Origin: an uncultured Gammaproteobacteria bacterium | GTDB lineage: Bacteria > Pseudomonadota > Gammaproteobacteria > SZUA-140 | Length of the DNA: 27,602 nt | Assembly (NCBI GenBank): GCA_945788675.1 | Contig: CALZMY010000060.1 | Span: 1-27,602 of the forward strand | Direction of reading: 5' to 3' | Part shown: one piece after another, positions 7,577 through 16,501 of the stretch | Position numbering within the stretch: the first letter of the stretch is position 1 | Layout of the letters: the number at the start of each line of letters is the position of its first letter | Made by a program: the position numbers and the translations under genes | Notes under the pieces: generated by a model | The model's database searches: none | Seen by the model: only the letters and a program-made list of their open reading frames with translations | Told to the model about the DNA's origin: nothing

Positions 7577-8908
7577 ATGCTCAATGAAAAACAAAAACTA
7601 AACCGTTTATTTGCTGGTGGACTGTTTGTAGTCTGCTCGTTGTTACTTATTGGTTGTGATCGCCATGAAAAGATTGTTAGCAATCAAGCGATAATAAGCG
7701 AACTGGATGTCTGGGTGCATACTGGGAATAAAGAGGGGCTATTATTCCTACAGGATCAAGTGGCTCGCTTCAATGCTGCACATAATCGAATCCGTGTAAC
7801 GCTCATTTCTGTACCAAGAGGCGCTTATTCTGCACAGATTAATGCTGCAATAAGAACTGGAACACTGCCGGATATCATCGAACTTGATGGCCCATTTCTA
7901 TACAATTTTGCTGAACGTGATGCCTTAATTAAGCTTGATAAGATTCTGACAGAGACGACACGTGAAGATATCTTGCCAGCTGTTCTTAAACAGGGAATGT
8001 ATAAAGGTCGTGTCTACTCTTTAGCCACAACAACGAATAGTGTTGTGATGTTCGCGCGAAAAAGTGCGCTTCAGGCTGCTGATTTTCGGATTCCTGGTGT
8101 TTCTAAGGATGCCTGGAATATGAGGGAGTTCGAAGATGTGCTGGAATTATTGATGAATAACGGTGACTACTCGGCGGCTATTGATCTTGGTCTTAATCGT
8201 CAAAATGAGTGGTTATCCAGAGCCCTTTATCCGATGTTATTGTCTAGTGGGGGAGCAATGGTTAATGATCAGTTACCATATGTTAGTGAAGGTGTCCTTA
8301 ATAGCAGTAGTAACATCGCTACTCTGACGCGTATTCAGCAATGGATTAATAATGGATATGTTGATAAAAATCTCGACGATGAGGCGTTTATTCGTGGCCG
8401 TGTGCCATTTTCATGGGCGGGGCTTGAGAAATATAACGCATATAAAAGCAAGTTTGGCGATGATCTTGTGGTGGTTCCTCTCCCTGATTTTGGTCATGGT
8501 AGTCGCAGGGTACAGCGTGCCTGGGGTTGGGGGTTAACTCGGAATTGTAAAGACACGCAAGCGGCGATGCGTTTTCTAGAGTTTTTGTTTCGACCTGAAG
8601 AGGTTATTTTGGCTGCAAAAGCGAATGCTATGTTACCCGCTACATTTAGTGCGCTTGCCAGGTTCGATATTTTTAATGGTACGCCATCATTTTCAGCGCT
8701 TATTGATGATCAACGGCGTGGCGTGATGTTGTCCCAGATGAAATCTCCCCTTTATCCCGTTATTAGTGAAGCATTTCAGAAGGCATTTATTCAGATTCGT
8801 AATGGTGCTGATATTGAAGCCTCACTTGGTATAGCGATTAAATCAATTGATGAAGGGCGTCAAAAATTTGAATCCGCGCTAGTAAAGTCAAGAGAGGCCG
8901 CTAACTGA
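7577..8908 (+). CDS. Extracellular solute-binding lipoprotein, sugar family 1 type
   Basis: This is a periplasmic solute-binding protein of the maltose/glycerol-3-phosphate type. The lipobox L-L-I-G-C puts the lipidated Cys at about residue 27 from the ATG at 7577; an in-frame GTG at 7559 is an alternative, and neither has a clear ribosome binding site. The residue after Cys is Asp, which in E. coli keeps lipoproteins in the inner membrane. Family features include F-N-A-A-H-N-R-I near the N terminus, G-T-L-P-D-I-I-E-L-D, V-Y-S-L-A-T-T-T-N-S, and the A-A-M-R-F-L-E-F-L region. No ABC permease or ATPase gene for sugar uptake is adjacent, so it is an orphan binding protein. It may serve a distant transporter or act as a sensor input. 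The ligand is unknown. Confidence 0.9.
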   Translation: MLNEKQKLNRLFAGGLFVVCSLLLIGCDRHEKIVSNQAIISELDVWVHTGNKEGLLFLQDQVARFNAAHNRIRVTLISVPRGAYSAQINAAIRTGTLPDIIELDGPFLYNFAERDALIKLDKILTETTREDILPAVLKQGMYKGRVYSLATTTNSVVMFARKSALQAADFRIPGVSKDAWNMREFEDVLELLMNNGDYSAAIDLGLNRQNEWLSRALYPMLLSSGGAMVNDQLPYVSEGVLNSSSNIATLTRIQQWINNGYVDKNLDDEAFIRGRVPFSWAGLEKYNAYKSKFGDDLVVVPLPDFGHGSRRVQRAWGWGLTRNCKDTQAAMRFLEFLFRPEEVILAAKANAMLPATFSALARFDIFNGTPSFSALIDDQRRGVMLSQMKSPLYPVISEAFQKAFIQIRNGADIEASLGIAIKSIDEGRQKFESALVKSREAAN

Positions 8909-9093
8909 TTAAATAATGTATTTTTCACGGTTTATTTTTGATTTTCCTGGTGTGTTACTATGTTTTTAATCTGTCCAGAGCTTCTTCTTTAAAGAATGTC
9001 TGAATCGTGGCGATAAACTATTGGTATAGTCATGTAAGTATGCATGTATTGCTATTGTCAAACATAATAAGGCTATTAGAGGGAGACTAATAA

Positions 9094-9951
9094 ATGGAAG
9101 CGGTTGATTTAATCAAAGGCTCAGTTAAGCTTGCGACGTTACCTGAGATTTTTATTAAAATAAATGAGATGGTGGATGACCCATCTTCATCGGCATCAGA
9201 TATTGGCAAGTTTATAGGTCAGGACCCAGCGCTTACGGCGAGACTATTGAAAATCGCTAATAGTCCTCTCTATGGTTTCCCATCCAGGATTGATACTGTT
9301 TCCAGGGCTATTACGATTATTGGCACCCGTGGTCTACGTGATTTGATACTGGCGACCTCGGTTATTGGTAATTTTACTCGTATGCCGAGTGATCACATCA
9401 ATATAAAGGCATTTTGGAGTCATAGTCTCTATTGTGGTGTATTAGCGCGCTTGATAGCAGTCAAATGTAATGCATTGCACACAGAACCCTTTTTTGTTTC
9501 AGGGCTTCTACATGATATTGGTCAGTTAATTATTCTGAATAAATTACCTGAGATGTCTCGCGAAACACAGATGCGAGCCAATGATGGTATGGTGCCGCTG
9601 TATGAAGTTGAACAGGAAGTCATCGGCTTCGATCATGCAAAGGTGGGTAGTGAGTTATTACGTAATTGGCGTTTACCCGATACGATCATTGATGCCACAG
9701 AGTTTCATCATGAGCCTGGTAAGGCAGAACTGTCACCGCTTGGGGCTAGTATTGTCCATGTTGCAAGTGTGTTTGCGAGTGATGTTGAAAATGAGTCGGA
9801 AAAGAGTGAGGAGGCCTATATCAACACACGGATAGACCCGGTTGCTATGGCGATTACAGGTTTGACTGAAACGTCGATTGAGCAGATTAAGGAAGAGGCA
9901 GCGCTACAGTTTAATGCGGCCGTAGAGCTCTTTTTACCACAAGCGGTTTGA
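9094..9951 (+). CDS. HDOD-domain signalling protein
   Basis: This is a stand-alone HDOD protein of 285 residues, with no receiver, GGDEF or kinase domain attached. The domain covers about residues 10-210: L-A-T-L-P-E-I, D-P-A-L-T-A-R-L-L-K-I-A-N-S, then I-G-T-R-G-L-R-D-L-I, and an HD-like G-L-L-H-D-I-G-Q. HDOD proteins are non-catalytic HD relatives that act in signal transduction and c-di-GMP-linked or stress responses; the specific role here is unknown. The ribosome binding site GAGGGAG precedes the ATG. The gene converges with the Sel1 gene on the opposite strand. Confidence 0.93.
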   Translation: MEAVDLIKGSVKLATLPEIFIKINEMVDDPSSSASDIGKFIGQDPALTARLLKIANSPLYGFPSRIDTVSRAITIIGTRGLRDLILATSVIGNFTRMPSDHINIKAFWSHSLYCGVLARLIAVKCNALHTEPFFVSGLLHDIGQLIILNKLPEMSRETQMRANDGMVPLYEVEQEVIGFDHAKVGSELLRNWRLPDTIIDATEFHHEPGKAELSPLGASIVHVASVFASDVENESEKSEEAYINTRIDPVAMAITGLTETSIEQIKEEAALQFNAAVELFLPQAV

Positions 9952-10029
9952 TGCTTTTCATTCGGTAGCGTCGCTGTGATGTTCTGCTGCTGAATTAAAA
10001 AGAAGCGGTAAACTGGTCGAGTGGTGCTT

Positions 10030-10404
10030 TTATAGTGTAGAGAGCTCTATTTTTTGCAGCCAATAGCTTGAACGCTTCTTGTCAATGGGTAGCCCAAACC
10101 AGCCCTCCTGATAACCAACAGCGAGATATTCCTGAGCTTCAGTCACACCATTTTCTGCTGCACGTTGATACCACTCTAGTGCAGCAGACTCATCAAAGCT
10201 AACATGTAATCCGCCATGATACATTAGCGCGACGTTAAATTGAGCTCGCGGATCGCCAGCCCTGGCCAGCGGCATCCAGTATGAAAATGCCGTACTATAA
10301 TTTTCATTAATTGCGGAATCAACGGCATTAACGTATGAGTCTGCAGCGACATTGACTGAGCCCAGGCAAAGTAGTGCGGCCAGGAAAGTGGTTTTTATGT
10401 GCAT
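10030..10404 (-). CDS. Small exported Sel1-repeat protein
   Basis: This 124-residue protein has a signal peptide (M-H-I-K-T, hydrophobic stretch, cleavage near N-V-A-A at 18-21). Two Sel1-like TPR units follow: A-F-S-Y-W-M-P-L-A-R-A-G-D-P-R-A-Q-F-N-V-A (about 39-59), and A-L-E-W-Y-Q-R-A-A-E-N-G (about 80-91) with A-Q-E-Y-L-A-V. Sel1 repeats are protein-binding helices, common in periplasmic adaptor proteins. A third, incomplete unit may end the protein. An AGGAGA ribosome binding site precedes the ATG. It is small for the family and could act as an adaptor; the partner is unknown. Confidence 0.88.
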   Translation of the reverse strand: MHIKTTFLAALLCLGSVNVAADSYVNAVDSAINENYSTAFSYWMPLARAGDPRAQFNVALMYHGGLHVSFDESAALEWYQRAAENGVTEAQEYLAVGYQEGWFGLPIDKKRSSYWLQKIELSTL

Positions 10405-10528
10405 TGTAATTCTCCTGATTAATGCGCTTAAGTAATGGTGTCACTATGCCTTAATTAATCTACTCCTACTGAGAACTTGATCACAAACTATGCATTATAA
10501 AAACCAGTTAAAACAGTATGTTATTGGG

Positions 10529-11494
10529 TTATCGGGGGTCGATATAAGGGATTGCCGTCTCAGTTTCCCATGGATAGATACGCTTCACATTGATGATTAA
10601 CAGGTATCCCTGTTTATGTGGGTTTTTGATGGTTTTGCTGCTTACTTCAGCTGTTTCATAAAGGTCGGTTCGCATCTCAAGGGTGTTGTCATGTTTTCGA
10701 GTGCTGGTTATGTTGCCAATGAAGTCGTGCTGAATTGGGGTATGGTTTATCTCGAAATCACCTAACGTCGTGGTAAGTTTGAATTCGACCCTTGGTGGAT
10801 TTGTATGAGTGCTTAGTGCGTACCTGGGCTGTTGGTGTAGTGCAAGGATTAGCTCCAGGGACTCATGTGTGAGCTTGTAAGTGATGTCGGTAATACGATT
10901 GGGGCGTGGTTTAACTTGTGTTCCAAATAGCGATAGAAACTCTTCTGTGCTGATTTTTTTACGGTCATTTTTGCTGTAATCCAGAGGCTTTGTTTCTTTT
11001 GAGCCAGTAAGCTCAAATAAGCTTCCTGCTATTACTGGTAGTATGACTGACTGATCACTCGATTTAGGAGGGGCTTCGATCATCTCATCCAGTAGCTCTA
11101 TCTGGATAAGGTTTTCCCCGTTTAAGCTTGTTTGTTGTCTTGTATGACGTCCAAGCCTTCGTTTAAAATCGATTAAAATTTTTGTGTCAGAAGTTGGTGT
11201 TGTGTCTAGTTCCAGGCTTTTTATTAATTTTCCAGCGTGCTTATTCAGCTTAAGTGCAGGGCTTGGCCTGGCTTGTGTGATCTTTAGAATGGCATGCTTT
11301 TCCCTGTCAACTGACATTGTGATAGCGTTAATATTACCTTCGTAGGAAATTAATAGAACATCACCCTCGTGCGTGGGTGTGATGTCAATTGCCGTGATGC
11401 TGAGTGGTGCGCTGAATAAAGGTAGTGATATGGTCGAAAATACCCAAAACAGCAATCTGCCAGCGATTTTTTTGAGGGAGTCTGTTTTAGTCAT
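10529..11494 (-). CDS. Exported protein with AMIN-like segments, function unknown
   Basis: This 321-residue protein has a signal peptide (S-L-K-K-I-A-G-R, hydrophobic core, cleavage near F-S-A at 27-29). Two beta-rich segments, about residues 32-135 and 200-312, resemble AMIN domains: strands such as G-D-V-L-L-I-S-Y-E-G and L-E-L-I-L-A-L-H-Q-Q-P-R-Y with P-R-V-E-F-K-L. AMIN domains direct periplasmic proteins such as amidases and PilQ to the cell wall. A linker of about 65 residues, charged and probably disordered, separates them. No enzyme or secretin domain is present, so it would be a cell-wall-binding protein of unknown role. The domain call is by resemblance and is moderately sure. No clear ribosome binding site is seen before the ATG. 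Confidence 0.7.
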   Translation of the reverse strand: MTKTDSLKKIAGRLLFWVFSTISLPLFSAPLSITAIDITPTHEGDVLLISYEGNINAITMSVDREKHAILKITQARPSPALKLNKHAGKLIKSLELDTTPTSDTKILIDFKRRLGRHTRQQTSLNGENLIQIELLDEMIEAPPKSSDQSVILPVIAGSLFELTGSKETKPLDYSKNDRKKISTEEFLSLFGTQVKPRPNRITDITYKLTHESLELILALHQQPRYALSTHTNPPRVEFKLTTTLGDFEINHTPIQHDFIGNITSTRKHDNTLEMRTDLYETAEVSSKTIKNPHKQGYLLIINVKRIYPWETETAIPYIDPR

Positions 11495-11650
11495 AATTTG
11501 ACAGATATTAATGGGCTTGAAAATTGAGTTACATTCACTCTGAGTGTGTAACTATGATATCGACGAGATAAGAGCAAGCTTTATATTTCTTCTTAATCAA
11601 AAAGATAGCGCAAATTTAGGTATATTATGGTGCCAGTTGTGGGTGAGATC

Positions 11651-11659
11651 TGATAGAAT
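11651..11659 (+). promoter_or_regulatory. Candidate extended -10 promoter for rsd
   Basis: TG-A-TAGAAT matches an extended -10 element about 40 bases upstream of the rsd start. No good -35 is seen at normal spacing. Confidence 0.3.
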
Positions 11660-11697
11660 TACCTCTATGATTTATGTGCAATTCCAAGGAGCGCGAG

Positions 11698-12144
11698 ATG
11701 TCAGGATCCCCCCCCATTACAGACCGTAGAGCCAATTCACACGGCATGATAGACGAGCTTGTTAATGTGCGTGCTCAGATGTTATCGCTGTATGGTGAAC
11801 TTGCGGCTCAACAGCCGTTTGAAAATGGTGAGTCAGTGTCAGAGTTACTGGAGCAATTCTGTCAGTCGTTGATTGATTACACTGCGGATTCCCACTTCCG
11901 TCTCTATCGTTTTATCGATGAGCGAAAAGAGCGTCGTCGTGCCGTCATAGAAGTCGCTGATCAGGTATACCCCAAAATTGTTTCAACCACGCAGACTATT
12001 CTGGACTTTAATGATAAATACGATATTTCTGAACATCATGATCTTTTTACAGCGTTAGAAGGGGATCTCTCGATGCTAGGTGAAAATTTAGCTGATCGCA
12101 TCGAGCTTGAAGATGAAGTGATTAAGGTGATGCGTGCTAACTAG
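11698..12144 (+). CDS. rsd: Rsd/AlgQ-family anti-sigma-70 regulator
   Basis: This 148-residue cytoplasmic protein belongs to the Rsd/AlgQ family, which binds the primary sigma factor and favours alternative sigma factors in stationary phase. The hallmark F-C-Q-S-L-I-D-Y-T-A-D-S-H-F-R-L-Y (about residues 57-73) closely matches the E. coli Rsd segment FCQSLVDY...GHF. The length is close to the 158 residues of E. coli Rsd, and the whole protein is predicted helical. The start is the ATG at 11698 because AAGGAG lies about 6 bases upstream; an in-frame ATG at 11674 has no such site. It stands alone, with a convergent DUF6763-like gene downstream. Confidence 0.9.
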   Translation: MSGSPPITDRRANSHGMIDELVNVRAQMLSLYGELAAQQPFENGESVSELLEQFCQSLIDYTADSHFRLYRFIDERKERRRAVIEVADQVYPKIVSTTQTILDFNDKYDISEHHDLFTALEGDLSMLGENLADRIELEDEVIKVMRAN

Positions 12145-12213
12145 TTTCTGCCTGCTTAGCCGGCCCAAATAGTCCAGGTTAAATATCCAGCTACAGGGGG
12201 TTGCTGGGTGGTT

Positions 12214-12510
12214 TCAGTTGTCTTCGTAACCATCCAGCACACTATCCCATGATTTCCTTGTATTGTCGTCATCAAAGGAAGGTGACACTTCATCGTCAAG
12301 ATCATCGAATGGGCCTGACCAGTCGTCAGGGGCGTCAAGCAGTTCAGGAGTGAGTCCATCCCATGACTCAATGTCCAGCTCACCGATGGTGCCGTCGAAG
12401 TACTGGATTTCGATGGTCTCATCTTGTTCATCTATCGCAACAACTTTGAATAACAGACTGTTGCTTGATTGATACCAGTTACCAATCTCAGGTTCGTATT
12501 TTACTGCCAT
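12214..12510 (-). CDS. Small acidic DUF6763-like protein
   Basis: This very acidic protein has 98 residues. The N-terminal half has the pattern E-P-E-I-G-N-W-Y...F-K-V-V-A-I-D-E, then I-E-I-Q-Y-F-D-G-T-I-G-E-L-D-I-E-S-W, which I recognise as the DUF6763 family of Gammaproteobacteria. A W-S-G-P-F-D-D-L-D-D segment follows, and a D/E-rich tail that is probably disordered. The function is not known. There is no signal peptide, so it is cytoplasmic. It converges with rsd. Confidence 0.75.
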   Translation of the reverse strand: MAVKYEPEIGNWYQSSNSLLFKVVAIDEQDETIEIQYFDGTIGELDIESWDGLTPELLDAPDDWSGPFDDLDDEVSPSFDDDNTRKSWDSVLDGYEDN

Positions 12511-12744
12511 ATTGTTTTAGCCCTCGAATGACTGTCTGCTAATTCGTTATTATTTCATGCCACTCAGGGTTACGTATCGGCTTTGGGGTGATATCCTTTA
12601 GTACTGGTACTAGTGTGATGAATGATAAATATATTATAAAAATTAATAAGATAGGGGTAGTCTGGTGGTGTTTTTAATATGAAAAAGTCATTGAAAATCA
12701 CAATTGTAAACAGGCTACTATTCGATGCTGAGTTTTAAGAAATT

Positions 12745-13395
12745 ATGATAAGTAAAGAATATTTATTTGATCAGAAATGCCGCCGTTGTCCACGACTGGC
12801 TACTTTTCTCGATGATGTGCGCGAAAAGTACCCTGACTATCACGCAGCGCCGGTGGCTCCCTTTGGCGATGGTGATCCTGATTTGTTGATTGTTGGACTT
12901 GCCCCTGGCATGCATGGTGCTAATGCCACCGGGCGGCCATTTACCGGCGATCATTCAGGGGTAATGCTTTATGAAACATTGTATAAATATGGCTTTAGTA
13001 GCGCGCCGGTGTCTTTATCGATGGATGATGGCTTGCAGCTGTTCAACTGTCGTATTACTAATGCTGTGAAGTGTCTTCCACCACAAAATAAGCCGGAGAC
13101 ATCTGAGATCAAGTGTTGTAATCCATTTCTAGCTGAAGAACTGCGTGCGCTTAAGGAAGGGAGCGTGGTACTTGTGCTTGGCACCATTGCACATGCCGCT
13201 GTGCTGCGGGCACTGGATCTCAAGCTAACGACATATAAGTTTGGGCATGGTGAGGAGTATGAGTTGCCTGGTGGATTACGGATGATTGATTCTTACCACT
13301 GTAGTCGCTATAACACTCAGACAAAGCGCCTCACTGAGTCGATGTTTCAGGATATATTTGCCCAGGCAAAAGAGAAGATCGCACAGGCTGACTGA
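12745..13395 (+). CDS. Uracil-DNA glycosylase, family 5 (UdgB) type
   Basis: This base-excision repair enzyme removes uracil, and in family 5 also other deaminated bases, from DNA. It has 216 residues. The catalytic motif G-L-A-P-G-M-H-G-A-N-A-T-G-R-P-F-T-G-D (about 51-69) is typical of family 5, as are the later I-T-N-A-V-K-C-L-P-P-Q-N-K-P and S-Y-H-C-S-R-Y-N-T. Four conserved cysteines (K-C-R-R-C near the N terminus and two in the I-T-N-A-V-K-C...K-C-C region) suit the family's 4Fe-4S cluster. The stop lies two bases before the uvrC start, suggesting a DNA-repair operon. The ribosome binding site is weak. Confidence 0.88.
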   Translation: MISKEYLFDQKCRRCPRLATFLDDVREKYPDYHAAPVAPFGDGDPDLLIVGLAPGMHGANATGRPFTGDHSGVMLYETLYKYGFSSAPVSLSMDDGLQLFNCRITNAVKCLPPQNKPETSEIKCCNPFLAEELRALKEGSVVLVLGTIAHAAVLRALDLKLTTYKFGHGEEYELPGGLRMIDSYHCSRYNTQTKRLTESMFQDIFAQAKEKIAQAD

Positions 13396-13397
13396 TC

Positions 13398-15257
13398 ATG
13401 ACGAATGACACGCCAGAAAACTCGAGTCCTACTGGGTTCGATATCAAGATGTTTCTGCAAGGTCTGCCAGAAGACCCTGGTGTCTACCGGATGTTTAATG
13501 CGCGTGACGAGATAATTTATGTCGGTAAGGCGCGCAATCTGAAAAAACGAGTCTCGAGCTATTTTACACGTGCCGATGGCTCACCGAAGACACGCGCGTT
13601 GGTAGCTCATATCGACCACATAGAGGTAATTTCAACCCACACAGAAACTGAGGCATTGATTCTTGAGAACAATCTAATCAAGCAGCATAAGCCTCGCTAT
13701 AATGTGCTGTTACGTGACGATAAAAGCTACCCATATATCTTCCTTTCAGATCAACATGAGTATCCGCGCCTCAGTCTGCAGCGAGGTGCGCGCAAACAAA
13801 AAGGGCGTTACTTCGGGCCATATCCAAATGCTGGCGCGGTGCGTGAAACGTTAAATTTGTTACAAAAACTATTTCAGATTCGTCAATGTGAAGATAGTTT
13901 TTTTAGTAATCGTTCTCGTCCCTGTCTGCAATATCAGATTAAACGTTGTAGCGCACCCTGTACTCAGCAAGTGTCGGCATCGGCTTATGCTGAAGATGTT
14001 CGTCATGCGGTGATGTTTCTCAATGGAAAAAACCATCAAGTGATCGATGAGCTTGTGGCGAAAATGGCGCTGGCGGCAGAGCAGTTGGCTTATGAGACAG
14101 CGGCGCAATATCGAGATCAAATTGCTGCGCTGCGTGTCATTCAGGAAAAACAGTATATAAGTGGTGACAAGGGAAATATTGATGTGATCAGTGCGGTCAC
14201 CCAAAATGGTGTTGGCTGTGTTGAGGTCTTTTATATTCGCGATGGGCACAATCTGGGTAACAAGACTTTTTTTCCACGTCATACCCATGATGCGACTGCC
14301 GAAGAGATACTCGCGGCCTTTCTGCCACAGTTTTATCTTGGCAAGGAGGGGGACTCCGAGATTCCATCGCAGGTGATAGTCAATCATAAGCTTGATGATG
14401 TTGAGGTTTTGAAAGCGGTATTAAGCGAGGCGGCAGGGAGGCAGGTTGCAGTCAGTAGTAATGTGCGCGCTGAACGCAGTCGCTGGCTGGCGATGGCGAG
14501 CGCTAATGCAGAGCAGAACCTGCTACGTTACATCAATACCAGGAGTAATATTATGCAGCGCTTCATCGCACTGCAGGAGGCGCTGCAGCTTGATAGTCTG
14601 CCGCAGCGAATGGAGTGTTTTGATATCAGTCATACTTCGGGTGAGCAGACGGTGGCCTCCTGTGTTGTCTTTAACACCGAAGGGGCGCTGAAGTCTGATT
14701 ATCGTCGTTTTAATATTGAAGGCATCACCGGCGGTGATGATTATGCGGCAATGAATCAGGCGCTGATGAGACGCTATACCCGTTTAAAAGAGGGTGAGGG
14801 GAGATTGCCGGATATTTTGTTTATTGATGGTGGCAAGGGGCAGGTGCGTGAGGCAGAGCAGGTTCTGGAAGAACTGCAGATTAACGGGGTTAATCTGGTC
14901 GGAGTTGCCAAGGGTCGGGCGCGTAAAGCAGGGGAGGAGACGCTCTACCTTGCTGAAACGGGCATGGAGGTAAAGCTCCCCGCTGATTCCGCAGCGCTCC
15001 ATTTGATTCAGCAAATCAGGGATGAGGCACATCGCTTTGCCATCACCGGGCATCGTGCGCGCCGTGCAAAGGTACAAAAAACTTCAACACTGGAGGAGGT
15101 CCCAGGTATCGGTGCCAAGCGTCGGCGCCAGTTACTTCAGCAGTTTGGTGGATTACAGGGGGTGGCCCGGGCCGGTATTGAAGATCTTGCGAGTATAAAA
15201 GGGATCAGTGGCGAACTCGCGCAGCGAATTTATGATATCTTTCATGCGGGGAAATAA
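13398..15257 (+). CDS. uvrC: Excinuclease ABC subunit C
   Basis: This is the dual-incision nuclease of nucleotide excision repair, working with UvrAB. Its 619 residues are full length for the family. The domains in order are: N-terminal GIY-YIG nuclease (G-V-Y-R-M-F...I-I-Y-V-G-K-A-R-N-L, about 28-47, makes the 3' incision); a cysteine-bearing segment (Q-C-E-D-S-F...C-L-Q-Y-Q-I-K-R-C-S-A-P-C); a UVR helix pair around 205-240 that contacts UvrB; an RNase H-like endonuclease (M-E-C-F-D-I-S-H and F-I-D-G-G-K-G-Q, 5' incision); and a C-terminal double helix-hairpin-helix (V-P-G-I-G-A-K-R-R and I-K-G-I-S). It follows the glycosylase gene by two bases and is followed by pgsA, the usual uvrC-pgsA pair. 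Confidence 0.98.
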   Translation: MTNDTPENSSPTGFDIKMFLQGLPEDPGVYRMFNARDEIIYVGKARNLKKRVSSYFTRADGSPKTRALVAHIDHIEVISTHTETEALILENNLIKQHKPRYNVLLRDDKSYPYIFLSDQHEYPRLSLQRGARKQKGRYFGPYPNAGAVRETLNLLQKLFQIRQCEDSFFSNRSRPCLQYQIKRCSAPCTQQVSASAYAEDVRHAVMFLNGKNHQVIDELVAKMALAAEQLAYETAAQYRDQIAALRVIQEKQYISGDKGNIDVISAVTQNGVGCVEVFYIRDGHNLGNKTFFPRHTHDATAEEILAAFLPQFYLGKEGDSEIPSQVIVNHKLDDVEVLKAVLSEAAGRQVAVSSNVRAERSRWLAMASANAEQNLLRYINTRSNIMQRFIALQEALQLDSLPQRMECFDISHTSGEQTVASCVVFNTEGALKSDYRRFNIEGITGGDDYAAMNQALMRRYTRLKEGEGRLPDILFIDGGKGQVREAEQVLEELQINGVNLVGVAKGRARKAGEETLYLAETGMEVKLPADSAALHLIQQIRDEAHRFAITGHRARRAKVQKTSTLEEVPGIGAKRRRQLLQQFGGLQGVARAGIEDLASIKGISGELAQRIYDIFHAGK

Positions 15258-15342
15258 GCTGGCGTTGAAATGGTGTTTCTGAGAATAGTGCCGCGCACTC
15301 CCAATTTCTTTTTAGTTAGCATGTGGAGCAGATAAGGCAGTG

Positions 15343-15897
15343 ATGACAACGGCAACCAATCTCACCATTCTCAGGATTGCACTGATTCCGGTGTTTGTGG
15401 TGTTTTTTTACCTGCCGGTCAGTTGGTCCAATATTGCGGTCACTGCCATTTTCAGTATCGCAGCGATTACAGACTGGCTCGATGGCTACCTGGCGCGCAA
15501 AATGAATCAGACCTCTGCCTTTGGTGCATTTCTGGATCCCGTTGCTGATAAATTGATGGTTGCGGCGGCGTTGGTCTTATTAGTGGAGGCAAGTGCAACG
15601 GCGTGGCTTGCAGTTCCCGCCGTGATTATTATTGGCCGTGAAATCGCCGTTTCTGCACTGCGCGAATGGATGGCGGAGATAGGGCAAGGGGGAGTCGTTG
15701 CAGTCAATATGTTAGGCAAGATTAAAACGACTGCGCAGATTACCGCGATTATTTTATTGCTCTTTCATGAGCCATTATTTGGTGTTATTCCGACAGAAGC
15801 TTTGGGGTATATTGCGCTCTATATTGCAGCGGTTCTGACGCTATGGTCTATGTGGGAATATATGCGTAAGGCGTGGCCTTCTCTTCGTGATGCATAA
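15343..15897 (+). CDS. pgsA: CDP-diacylglycerol--glycerol-3-phosphate 3-phosphatidyltransferase
   Basis: This inner-membrane enzyme makes phosphatidylglycerophosphate from CDP-diacylglycerol and glycerol-3-phosphate, the first committed step to phosphatidylglycerol and cardiolipin. It has 184 residues. The CDP-alcohol phosphatidyltransferase motif is complete: D-W-L-D-G-Y-L-A-R, then G-A-F-L-D-P-V-A-D-K with the catalytic aspartates. About four to five hydrophobic segments are visible. I chose the ATG at 15343 over the GTG at 15340 because AAGG sits 5 bases before the ATG and only 2 before the GTG. The gene follows uvrC in the usual order and precedes the tRNA cluster. Confidence 0.96.
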   Translation: MTTATNLTILRIALIPVFVVFFYLPVSWSNIAVTAIFSIAAITDWLDGYLARKMNQTSAFGAFLDPVADKLMVAAALVLLVEASATAWLAVPAVIIIGREIAVSALREWMAEIGQGGVVAVNMLGKIKTTAQITAIILLLFHEPLFGVIPTEALGYIALYIAAVLTLWSMWEYMRKAWPSLRDA

Positions 15898-15936
15898 GTA
15901 ACTGCCCGATCAGCTTGATTATTTTTAGAGCAGCGC

Positions 15937-15964
15937 TTGACAGCGCCGCGTAGATACATACAAT
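15937..15964 (+). promoter_or_regulatory. Sigma-70 promoter of the tRNA-Gly/Cys/Leu cluster
   Basis: A perfect TTGACA (15937-15942) is followed after 16 bases by TACAAT (15959-15964). The first tRNA starts about 20 bases downstream of the -10 box. A 5-bp dyad, GCGCT/AGCGC, overlaps the -35. Confidence 0.75.
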
Positions 15965-15983
15965 ACACCTCTTGTTTGAAAGG

Positions 15984-16058
<75 letters not shown>

Positions 16059-16137
16059 AATTTTTTGTTACACCTTGTATTTTGTTAAAAATCCCCCCTT
16101 TGTAGATAGCGATCTTAGGAGTGATTTAGTCCATCCA

Positions 16138-16211
16138 GGCTGGGTGGCAGAGTGGTTATGCAGCGGCCTGCAAAGCCGTGGACGGCGGTTCGATTCCGCC
16201 CTCAGCCTCCA
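16138..16211 (+). tRNA. tRNA-Cys (anticodon GCA)
   Basis: The acceptor GGCTGGG pairs with CTCAGCC (one G-T), the anticodon loop is CTGCAAA, the T-loop is GTTCGATTC and the CCA end is encoded. Confidence 0.97.
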
Positions 16212-16227
16212 GTTTTCAGTACCACAT

Positions 16228-16314
16228 GCCCAGGTGGTGAAATTGGTAGACACAAGGGACTTAAAATCCCTCGGCTTCACGGCCGTGCCGGTTCGATTCC
16301 GGCCCTGGGCACCA
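16228..16314 (+). tRNA. tRNA-Leu (anticodon TAA)
   Basis: The acceptor GCCCAGG pairs with CCTGGGC, the anticodon stem AGGGA/TCCCT encloses CTTAAAA, and there is a long variable arm and an encoded CCA. It starts 16 bases after tRNA-Cys, so the two are co-transcribed. Confidence 0.97.
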
Positions 16315-16501
16315 TTTCATCTCGCGCTAGTTTGAACGCACTTTTTCCTTGCTGTCTTTTGATTGTAGATAAAAAGCGATTTTTGTCGTCTAGAATTCCG
16401 ACATGACAGGCGAATTTATTGTGCGATAATCATCGGCGCAAAACAAATATATACAAGCAGTATGTTGCCTGTCCGGTGATCTGCTAACGATGGATTCAAG
16501 A

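Noticed and set aside
13869..14387. A 172-codon minus-strand frame inside uvrC
   Set aside because: It lies fully opposite conserved UvrC domains, and its composition is that of a shadow frame.
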